Assembly: GCA_031277235.1 (NCBI GenBank)
Contig: JAITMT010000303.1
Coordinates: forward strand, 1-19,860
Reading direction: 5' to 3'
Source of the DNA: Tannerella sp.
GTDB taxonomy: Bacteria > Bacteroidota > Bacteroidia > Bacteroidales > Tannerellaceae
DNA length: 19,860 bases
Below the pieces are notes generated by a model. It had not been told where the DNA came from. It saw only the letters and a list, made by a program, of their open reading frames with translations, and did no database searches. Position 1 is the stretch's first letter. Every line of letters starts with the position of its first letter. Shown piece by piece: positions 1 through 5,808 of this stretch. A program made the position numbers and the translations under genes.

Positions 1-123
1 GTCGAATATTTCCTTGATTATGAAGGAGATATTGAAATAACCGGCGAGGTAACCGTAATGCGAAATCCACCTTCTGAAGAATTTTATGGTATTGAAATCG
101 AAACCATAAAAAAACTGCCCTAA
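1..123 (+). CDS. C-terminal end of a small secreted protein, paralogue of the gene at 4853-5229 (partial, 5' end outside window)
   Basis: Frame 1 is open from the first base to a TAA at 121-123 and encodes 40 residues beginning VEYFLDYEGDIEITGEVTV and ending EIETIKKLP. The same ending, and the pattern EYF-x-D-x-E-x-(D/E)-(I/V)-EITGEV, occurs at the C-terminus of the frameshifted gene at 4853-5229. The last 29 bases before the end of the coding part are identical in both (91-119 and 5197-5225). This makes the fragment the tail of a paralogous small protein, probably a lipoprotein if it resembles its partner. The function is not recognised. The alternating hydrophobic and acidic pattern suggests a small beta-rich domain. 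Confidence 0.7.
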   Translation, partial: VEYFLDYEGDIEITGEVTVMRNPPSEEFYGIEIETIKKLP

Positions 124-169
124 AAACGGAAACCCGTCAGCAAAATGTTATGCCGATATTCCATTCCGC

Positions 170-195
170 ATTCCGAAACGGGAATCTCTATTTTT
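170..195 (+). terminator. Possible rho-independent terminator after the left-edge gene
   Basis: A 5-bp stem (ATTCC at 170-174, GGAAT at 181-185) with a 6-base loop is followed within a few bases by a run of five T at 191-195. It lies 47 bases after the stop of the left-edge gene. The stem is short. A weaker 4-bp hairpin (ACGG at 126-129, CCGT at 134-137) sits directly behind the stop codon. Confidence 0.35.
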
Positions 196-386
196 GTCCG
201 AAAATCTCTCATGCAGTATTATTGTGTTAATATAAAGGTACATTTTTCCACTTGGTTTTATAACTTTTTTCAAAACATGCCGTAAAACATATTTCATCAA
301 ATATCAGATAATCTGTTAATTAATTGTTGTTTTTTTTAATTTTATATACGTAACAGCCAGGAAATTTCATGAAAAAATCGTATTTT

Positions 387-417
387 TTTGTTTTATGAAA
401 AAAATGTTGTAAATTTG
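387..417 (+). promoter_or_regulatory. Bacteroidetes-type promoter of the fibre gene
   Basis: TTTG at 387-390 and TAAATTTG at 410-417 are separated by 19 bases. This matches the primary-sigma consensus of Bacteroidetes (-33 TTTG, about 19-21 bp, -7 TAnnTTTG). Transcription would start about 5-8 bases after 417, leaving an untranslated leader of roughly 25 bases before the ATG at 450. The region is A+T-rich, so a chance match is possible, but spacing and both boxes fit. Confidence 0.7.
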
Positions 418-449
418 TAGCAATTTATTAACATTTAAAATGTCTGGAC

Positions 450-1865
450 ATGAAAAAAATTATTTTTACATTCGTTTTTGTTGCCTGTTTAGCACAGTTA
501 TCGGCACAGATTAAGGTTAATTCCTCGGGAGACACTTATGTTTCCAGGAGTTTATATCTCGAAAGTTCATCTTCCAATGTCTTGGGTACAACCGGCAACT
601 TTCCCGTTGTTTTCAAGATAAACGGCTATTTATCGGGTTCTACGGGAAATCATGCACAAGGCAATGTGTCTTTCGGTTATCAGTCTTTGCAGAATATGTC
701 GTCAGGGACTTATAATACCGCTATTGGCAGCAGCGCGCTTTACTCCAATACCGGGAACTATAATTCCGCCATGGGCAGCAATGCGCTTTATTTCAATACG
801 TCCGGAACGGGCAACACCGCCACCGGCGTTTGTGCGCTTTACCAAAACACAACCGGCAGTTACAATACCGCCAGCGGTAATAATGCAATGAATCCCAATA
901 CGACCGGCAGCTACAATACCGCCATGGGCACGAGTGCGCTTTACAACAATACAGTAGGGAGCCTTAATACCGCTATCGGTTATGGTGCAGGCGTTAATAG
1001 CCCCAACAATCTGACAAATACTACCTCTATCGGCTATGCAGCCTATGCCACCGCCAGCGATCAGGTAAGAATTGGCAACAACCTCGTAACGAGCATTGGC
1101 GGTTATGCCAACTGGAGCAACATCTCCGACGGACGGGCAAAGAAAAACATCCGGGCGGATGTGCCGGGACTTGACTTTATCAATCTTTTGCAGCCCGTTA
1201 CCTACAATCTGGACTTGGACGCAATGGACAGTTTGCTGGGAATTGACAAAGCCAAAAAGGAGGAACTTGAAAAGGATATGCCCCGGGATTTGAAGGAAAA
1301 GAACGAAAAGGCTAAACAGACCAAACAGGAACAGGTGCAGACGGGTTTTGTAGCACAGGACGTGGAAAAAACGGCAAAAAGCGTTGGCTACGATTTCAGC
1401 GGTGTGAATGTGGACGAAAGCGGTATCTACAGTTTGAGTTATGCGGAATTTGTCGTTCCCCTGGTGAAAGCCGTGCAGGAACTGAGTGCGCAAAACGAGC
1501 AGTTGCAGCAGCAAATCAATGAATTGAAAGCAAACAGCGTTTCACTGCGCTCCTCTTCTCCGGACGGAACGGGAACAACCGGAACGGATAATCCCGCGAC
1601 GGCTCAATGTAAACTGTACCAGAATGCGCCGAATCCGTTCAATCAATCCACGCAAATAAGATATTACCTGCCGCAGGATGTAAAAACGGTTTACCTGTAC
1701 ATCTATAATTTGCAGGGAGCGCAAATCAAACAATTCCGGATTACGCAGCGCGGCGAAGGATTGCAGGTGATTGACGGTTCGGAACTGGCTGCCGGCATGT
1801 ATCTCTATGCACTGATTGCAGATGGACAGGAAGTGGATACGAAACGGATGATTTTGACGAAATAA
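450..1865 (+). CDS. T9SS-exported fibre-like protein with head-type repeats and an S74 chaperone/autoprocessing domain
   Basis: The 471-residue protein has a Sec signal peptide (about 1-19, ending LSA). Residues 89-181 hold five to six degenerate 17-residue repeats of the form NTAxGxxALYxNTxGxY, resembling YadA/Hep-Hag head repeats of trimeric adhesins. Next comes an S74 peptidase/intramolecular chaperone domain, with the motif SDGRAKKNI at 226-234 and GFVAQDVE near 299. In phage endosialidases the Ser and Lys of this motif form the self-cleavage dyad, here most likely Ser226 and a Lys at 231/232. A Q/E-rich coiled coil (about 338-362) and a Ser/Gly/Thr linker follow. Residues 387-471 form a T9SS type A sorting domain (NAPNPF near 392, ending KRMILTK). 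The family would be expected to trimerise, process itself and be displayed or released at the surface. The adhesin role is inferred. The gene looks intact. Confidence 0.85.
   Translation: MKKIIFTFVFVACLAQLSAQIKVNSSGDTYVSRSLYLESSSSNVLGTTGNFPVVFKINGYLSGSTGNHAQGNVSFGYQSLQNMSSGTYNTAIGSSALYSNTGNYNSAMGSNALYFNTSGTGNTATGVCALYQNTTGSYNTASGNNAMNPNTTGSYNTAMGTSALYNNTVGSLNTAIGYGAGVNSPNNLTNTTSIGYAAYATASDQVRIGNNLVTSIGGYANWSNISDGRAKKNIRADVPGLDFINLLQPVTYNLDLDAMDSLLGIDKAKKEELEKDMPRDLKEKNEKAKQTKQEQVQTGFVAQDVEKTAKSVGYDFSGVNVDESGIYSLSYAEFVVPLVKAVQELSAQNEQLQQQINELKANSVSLRSSSPDGTGTTGTDNPATAQCKLYQNAPNPFNQSTQIRYYLPQDVKTVYLYIYNLQGAQIKQFRITQRGEGLQVIDGSELAAGMYLYALIADGQEVDTKRMILTK
714..992 (+). repeat. Degenerate 51-bp tandem repeat encoding NTAxGxxALY units
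   Basis: Five to six tandem units of about 51 bp (17 codons, one unit 48 bp) encode N-(T/S)-A-x-G-x-x-A-(L/M)-Y/N-x-N-T. The codons differ from unit to unit while the residues are kept, so the array looks old and under protein-level selection rather than freshly expanded. Unit number could still vary between strains by recombination. Confidence 0.75.
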
Positions 1866-1876
1866 GGAGACGGGTG

Positions 1877-2362
1877 ATGAAAACATATAGATTATTTTTC
1901 ATTTTACCGGCGTTGTTATTGGTTTTTACCGGCTGCAGTAATAACAGTGATTCCATGTATTCGAATGAAAATCAGCCCTGTCATTGCATTGTGGATAGTT
2001 TAAAAGGCGAGTGGAGTTGGATAAAAACGTATGGTGGTTTTTTCGGAAACATCACTGAAAACGAGTTTAAATCTACATTAAAAGTATACAGTCAAAATGA
2101 AGATGCTTCTATAAATTATGAAATCTTTGTTGAAGATACATTATTTTATAGAGGCGGTTTTCAAGTTCAGTATGCTGCTTCGGGGTTGAAGAGAAATATG
2201 ACAAATATGAGACTCCCTCATTATTTGGATTCCGGTCAGGAGTGGGTTATTGGCTTTGGAGATATGATGACAGGCATACTCGACGGGAATATTTTGTGTT
2301 TTTGGGATGGCGGTATGGATGGATATTTTTATTATTATCAAAAAATAAGAAAGGAGAAATGA
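1877..2362 (+). CDS. Small lipoprotein, possibly with a lipocalin-like barrel
   Basis: A Shine-Dalgarno AGGAG at 1865-1869, overlapping the stop of the fibre gene, supports the ATG at 1877 over the in-frame GTG at 1874. The protein is 161 residues with a lipoprotein signal (LLVFTGC, lipidated Cys20) followed by Ser/Asn. The mature part (CIVDSLKGEWSWIKTYGG, then alternating strands and YFYYYQKIRK at the end) resembles the small lipocalin-like lipoproteins of Bacteroidetes, which share a LxGxWxW start, but I do not recognise a named family. It lies 11 bases after the fibre gene and is probably translated with it. The fibre-plus-lipoprotein order recurs in broken form at 2366-2913. Function unknown. 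Confidence 0.75.
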   Translation: MKTYRLFFILPALLLVFTGCSNNSDSMYSNENQPCHCIVDSLKGEWSWIKTYGGFFGNITENEFKSTLKVYSQNEDASINYEIFVEDTLFYRGGFQVQYAASGLKRNMTNMRLPHYLDSGQEWVIGFGDMMTGILDGNILCFWDGGMDGYFYYYQKIRKEK

Positions 2363-2365
2363 AAC

Positions 2366-2440
2366 ATGAAAAAGATAGTAACTTTTATACTATTTGTATT
2401 CTCAATAAGTTTTGTGAATGGGATGATTTTAACGAAATAA
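2366..2440 (+). pseudogene. Remnant of a second fibre-type gene (signal peptide joined to the last codons)
   Basis: A 24-codon frame reads as a signal peptide, MKKIVTFILFVFSISFVNG, joined directly to MILTK and a stop. The fibre gene at 450-1865 begins MKKIIFTFVFVACLAQ and ends KRMILTK. The bases around the remnant's stop and the next gene's start (2423-2460) align with those around the fibre gene's stop and the next start (1851-1888) with few differences. AAGGAG at 2351-2356 is still correctly spaced for this ATG. The simplest reading is a tandem fibre-plus-lipoprotein duplication whose second fibre gene lost its middle. The alternative is an independent tiny peptide. Confidence 0.55.
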
Positions 2441-2448
2441 GAGATGTG

Positions 2449-2913
2449 ATGATGAAAACAAATATTTTAAAATATGCCACAATATTACTGCTTTTGATTG
2501 GATGTGTTTATTCATGCGGAGAAGAAGAGTTTGCACCCTTTATCGAAATTGGGAAAGGCAGTTTAGGAGGAAGTGAAGGAATTCCCAAACAGGAAATCAT
2601 TATTAAGTCCAAAGAAGAATGGGATAATTTAAAAGCAATTATAGGCAACTCTCAAACGAACAGTTTCATCGAAACAGAGATTGATTTTGGCGAGTACCAA
2701 ATAATAGCCGTTTTTGATGAGATTTACGATACCGGAGGTAGGATTATTTATATTAAATGTATTACTGAATATTCCGATAAAATTGTCATAACAGTAATTT
2801 CAACGTTCGACGGTAACTTTATAGCGCCTACTGTGCAAACTCAACCCTATCATATTGTAAAAACACCCATATCAACAAAGAGAATAGAATTTAACATGGT
2901 TATAAATAATTAA
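2449..2913 (+). CDS. PrcB-like lipoprotein preceding the subtilisin-type protease
   Basis: Starting at the first of two adjacent ATGs (2449, 2452), the protein is 154 residues. It has a lipoprotein signal with two candidate lipid cysteines (LLIGC, Cys19; VYSC, Cys23). GEEEF after Cys23 resembles the acidic surface-export signal of Bacteroidetes lipoproteins. The mature part matches the PrcB C-terminal domain pattern: KSKEEWDNL (around 50-60), a hydrophobic strand IIAVFDE, a GG turn, and the strongly typical QTQPYHIVKTP near the end. In Treponema denticola PrcB is a lipoprotein of the dentilisin (subtilisin-family) protease complex. Here an S8 protease starts 13 bases downstream, so the same partnership is a reasonable inference. 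The longer open frame back to 2242 overlaps other genes and lacks a signal sequence. Confidence 0.7.
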   Translation: MMKTNILKYATILLLLIGCVYSCGEEEFAPFIEIGKGSLGGSEGIPKQEIIIKSKEEWDNLKAIIGNSQTNSFIETEIDFGEYQIIAVFDEIYDTGGRIIYIKCITEYSDKIVITVISTFDGNFIAPTVQTQPYHIVKTPISTKRIEFNMVINN

Positions 2914-2926
2914 AAGCATAGACAAA

Positions 2927-4791
2927 ATGAAAAACAAATTGATTTTTTTAATTGTTTGTACAATTATACAGATGAGCGTCCATGTAGGATTTGCCCAACG
3001 TGATCCTTCTAAAGAAATTTTAGTATTTTTCAATGAAGGAGTACAACGCGAAGCCCGATACGAGAATGGTGTTGAAACCATGCGTTCATTCGTGAAATCG
3101 GAGAGATTAAAATCCGCATTAACAAGATTAGGTATTGACGAGCGAGCCTTGGAAGTAGCAAGTCCGACATTCCGGGAAGCCGATACTTTAACAATAATGC
3201 CAGATGGAACAAGATTAACACAGGCGAATATGACAAAACTATTTCGCATTCGAGTTTCAGAAGGAAAATCAAGAGAAGAATTGATTGAAGAGTTGAACCG
3301 TTTACCTGAAGTATTATATGCCGAAGCTAATGGGACCACTATGTCTCTTATCGTCCCTAATGAATCATTCAGTGGAAGATACAGCGAACAATGGGCTTTG
3401 CAGCGCATTCAATCTGAAGCAGCTTGGGATATTTATACTGGTAGTCCGAACTCAATTATTGCCATTATTGATGGCGGCGTTGATGTCGGTCACGAAGATC
3501 TAAGTGCTAAAATATCCGGAGGTGTTGTCGGTTGGGGATGGGATGGCCATGGGATACATGTTGCAGGTATTGCGGCAGCGAGTACTAACAACTCTCGCGG
3601 TATTGCAGGAGTGGACTGGATGCTCATATACATCCTCGACGGGTTGATAATACAGACGATGTTGGCACTTATAATGCTATAATTGCCGCTGTAAATTTCA
3701 GTCCGAATGTTTATGTGCTCAACCATAGCTGGAGTCTAAGAGATGCCAGTGGGAATCCGGGAAGATATTCTTCTACCGTAAGAAATGCTTTTGCATACGC
3801 ATACAAAGCCAATCGAACAAGTGTTGTCGCTATGGGAAATCATCAACTTACACATCTGGATATGGTTGCTTATCCTGCCGGTTTTGGAAATGTTATATCA
3901 GTTGGAGCTACCGATAATAATGATATAATACGTAATTCTTCTGCTCATGGGGACCATATTGATGTTACGGCTCCCGGGGAGAATATTCTTTCTACATACA
4001 TTGGCGGAGGTTACGATTACCTTTCCGGCACTTCGATGGCAACCCCACATGTGTCCGGCTTAGCTTCATTAATGAAAGGATTTAAAAACACTCTTTCCAA
4101 TGATGATATTGAGCAAATCATCCGACTAAGTGCAGATAAACTACCAGCCATGAATGGTGCCGATTTTAACAATACGTACGGTTTTGGTCGTATCAATGCA
4201 AGCTGGGCATTGGAAATGGTTCGTTGTAATATGCTGCGACAATGGTCAGCTACAGGAGGCGCCGTTTATTCTTCTACAAGCAATTTTTCTTCCATGGCAT
4301 TTCTTTCTGCTTCGGGATTATCAGATGGAATTTATACCGCAAAGAGACATGAAGTGCGCAAAACAATCACATTTCCAGAGCAGTTTGCACAAATTATTAG
4401 TGTATGGGGAAGAGGGATTGGTACTGACGGCTGCAATTTGGCGAACCCAAATTTTGGAGAGGGTTTTTGTGAAGTGGTAACAAGCACTGCAAACAGTGTA
4501 ACACTGAGAACTTATGTCTATGAGTTATATAGTATATCCGGCGCATATTTAGGTTACTATCCAAAGGCTCCTGCTAATGTTAAGTTTGAATATTCAGTTT
4601 TAGGAGTTATGCACGTCAATCTTTTCAACCAAATTATAACAACTAACACAACCGTCACAAGTTGTGGCGACATCAATGTTCAAAACGTCAAAGTTCAGAA
4701 TGGAGCCAAACTTATCCTTGATGCAGCAGGAGAGGTTAATATCATCAGTGATTTTGAAGTAGCATTAGGTTCGGAGTTTGAGATAAAATAA
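2927..4791 (+). pseudogene. Secreted S8 (subtilisin-like) serine protease interrupted by a -1 frameshift
   Basis: Two frames form one protein of about 621 residues. The first (2927-3682) has a signal peptide (ending GFAQ), an inhibitor-type prodomain (about 28-137), catalytic Asp182 in IIDGGVDVGHEDL and His208 in DGHGIHVAGIA. Reading then leaves the frame after GIAGVDW. The correct continuation (DAHIHPRRVDNTDDVGTYNA) lies in frame 1 and runs through the oxyanion Asn (VVAMGN, codon 3838-3840), catalytic Ser in GTSMATPH (codon 4033-4035) and on to 4791. One missing base between 3619 and 3620 (TGGATG for TGGGATG, a G run) restores the frame. The C-terminal ~60 residues look like a stacked-strand surface-anchoring domain rather than a T9SS domain of the fibre type. 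As written the product is truncated before Ser and inactive, but a sequencing error is possible. Confidence 0.85.
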
Positions 4792-4852
4792 GTTCTCAGT
4801 AAATAATCTATATTCATTGCTTATGAATTGTCAATAAAAGAATAAATATAAT

Positions 4853-5229
4853 ATGAAAACAAACAGTTTTCTATCCATTATTCTCCCGATTTTATTCTGT
4901 TGCACGATAATCGGCAGGAAGAAAAATACCCTGTTTCGCTCGGGAAGCAAACACTGGTCGGTAAAATTATTGTAAAAGGAAACCCTTGTCCACCGTCTGA
5001 TTTACCCTGTGTTCCGGGAGTAGTATTTTGGTTGGAAACAGGATCTGACGATTATGTTATAATAATTGATTCTCATGGAATTTGGGCAAGCAACAAAATA
5101 ATTTTTAACAATAACGAATATTTTGAAGACGATGAGGTTGAAATAACAGGAGAGGTAATAGTGTCTCAAAATCAATTTTATGAAGAATATTACAACATTG
5201 AAATCGAAACCATAAAAAAACTGCCTTAA
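4853..5229 (+). pseudogene. Small lipoprotein with a frameshift behind its signal peptide; paralogue of the left-edge gene
   Basis: The ATG at 4853 opens a typical lipoprotein signal (MKTNSFLSIILPILFCC) but this frame then runs into a stop at 4973. The mature part is in the neighbouring frame, open through HDNRQEEKYPVSLG to a TAA at 5227-5229, and that frame has no ATG near its start. Adding one base between 4903 and 4904 would join Cys to Asp-Asn-Arg-Gln-Glu-Glu, a normal lipoprotein layout of about 125 residues. The mature part has a GKIIVKG strand, PCPPSDLPCVPG with two Cys, and a C-terminus nearly identical to residues encoded at 1-123. It may be a small beta-barrel. No function is recognised. 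Confidence 0.65.
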
Positions 5230-5230
5230 A

Positions 5231-5244
5231 ACAGGAGCGCCTGT
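5231..5244 (+). terminator. Short hairpin after the frameshifted lipoprotein, possible weak terminator
   Basis: ACAGG (5231-5235) and CCTGT (5240-5244) form a 5-bp stem with loop AGCG, one base after the TAA at 5227-5229. No T run follows. It overlaps the left end of the 13-bp inverted repeat at 5241, so it may be part of that element instead. Confidence 0.25.
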
Positions 5245-5382
5245 TGCACAACTGCAAATTAAGGATAAAATCCTGAAATCAAATTGATTACGCCCCGTCA
5301 GGGCTCGTGTTGGCATTTGTTTCAAAACACAGGGCGTTGCCCTGCGCTATTGATTTTACCCCTTTCAGGAGTTGTGCAACAG
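5241..5382. mobile_element. 142-bp element with perfect 13-bp terminal inverted repeats (MITE/REP-like)
   Basis: CTGTTGCACAACT at 5241-5253 is the exact reverse complement of AGTTGTGCAACAG at 5370-5382. Inside, TCCTGAAA (5271-5278) and TTTCAGGA (5363-5370) form a second inverted pair. Two small hairpins lie between them: GCCC/GGGC around CGTCA (5292-5304) and CAGGGC/GCCCTG around GTT (5330-5344). No coding frame is present and I see no clear target-site duplication. The layout fits a small non-autonomous, transposase-mobilised element. A structured RNA is the alternative. Confidence 0.5.
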
Positions 5383-5482
5383 ACGCGGGAGCAATGTACA
5401 AAAGTACGTTTTTTCATCTGATTTTCAGGACGCCATTTTACGGTGAACGCCGCCTGCTTTCGATTCTTTGACAGTCAGGTTA

Positions 5483-5574
5483 CCGGATTGACATCAAGCG
5501 TTTACGCTTCCTGATGAAAGATGTTCGCTGGCGAACCCTGTATACGAATTGAAGCGTATAAATTTTTAATCCGG
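5483..5574. repeat. Multi-hairpin structure closed by a 7-bp stem
   Basis: CCGGATT (5483-5489) pairs with AATCCGG (5568-5574) and encloses three consecutive hairpins: AAGCGT/ACGCTT (5496-5509, extended by CATC/GATG at 5492-5495 and 5513-5516 with a CCT bulge), GTTCGC/GCGAAC (5523-5536) and TATACG/CGTATA (5541-5560). All stems are perfect and in order, giving a cloverleaf-like fold. It has no tRNA features (no T-loop or CCA end seen). It could be a folded RNA, a recombination substrate or a mobile-element remnant. Confidence 0.45.
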
Positions 5575-5582
5575 ATAAATTA

Positions 5583-5696
5583 GAAAATATATTTTGCCTT
5601 TGAGAGCGAAATGATTTAACTTGTGTACAAATTTTAACCGTTCCGATTTGACATGCGCCAATGGCGAATAATGAAATTTCCCAAAGGCATATTTTC
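5583..5696. repeat. Imperfect inverted repeat, about 114 bp
   Basis: AAAATAT (5584-5590) and GCCTTTG (5596-5602) on the left are matched in reverse complement by CAAAGGC (5682-5688) and ATATTTT (5689-5695) on the right, with five extra bases on the left arm. Inside lies a small CGCC/GGCG hairpin (5656-5666). The arms are A+T-rich, so part of the match may be chance. The GCCTTTG/CAAAGGC pair is the informative part. Confidence 0.3.
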
Positions 5697-5744
5697 CGTA
5701 TTTATAAAAAATATCCATTATTTATTAAAATATTTTATAAATTA

Positions 5745-5775
5745 TTTGGAATATAAAAAATTATTTGTATTTTTG
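5745..5775 (+). promoter_or_regulatory. Bacteroidetes-type promoter of the nine-gene operon
   Basis: TTTG at 5745-5748 and TATTTTTG at 5768-5775 are 19 bases apart, matching -33 TTTG and -7 TAnnTTTG. The predicted start lies near 5781-5784, about 25 bases before the ATG at 5809. It is the only good promoter match seen before the operon, and all following genes are closely spaced, so it may drive the whole set. Confidence 0.7.
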
Positions 5776-5808
5776 CTGCCGATATTTTAATATTTTGAAA
5801 GATAAAAA

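Larger units (their letters stand above)
124..449. other. Intergenic region before the fibre gene
   Basis: These 326 bases contain no coding frame I can support. The first third holds the short hairpins after the left-edge gene. The rest is strongly A+T-rich, with several T and A runs, and carries the promoter at 387-417. No inverted-repeat operator or structured leader was recognised. Confidence 0.6.
5230..5808. other. Structured intergenic region before the polysaccharide-utilization operon
   Basis: These 579 bases have no supportable gene. From left to right they hold a short hairpin after the stop (5231-5244), an inverted-repeat-bounded element (5241-5382), a short G+C-mixed stretch without visible structure (5383-5482), a multi-hairpin structure (5483-5574), an imperfect long inverted repeat (5583-5696), and an A+T-rich promoter zone (5700-5808). 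Confidence 0.7.

Noticed and set aside
714..992. CRISPR-like array
   Set aside because: The repeats are 51 bp, contiguous, in frame and degenerate at the DNA level. They encode a protein repeat without spacers.
702..1514. 270-codon minus-strand frame opposite the fibre gene
   Set aside because: It is antisense to a gene with a clear signal peptide, repeats, S74 and T9SS domains. Its own product shows no recognisable domain and arises from the repeat codon pattern.
2242..2448. Long N-terminal extension of the PrcB-like protein
   Set aside because: It overlaps the previous gene and the fibre remnant in other frames. The lipoprotein signal begins at the ATG at 2449.
5483..5574. tRNA or tRNA-like gene
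   Set aside because: The fold has three hairpins and a closing stem, but no T-loop, anticodon-loop layout or discriminator/CCA end, and stem lengths do not fit.
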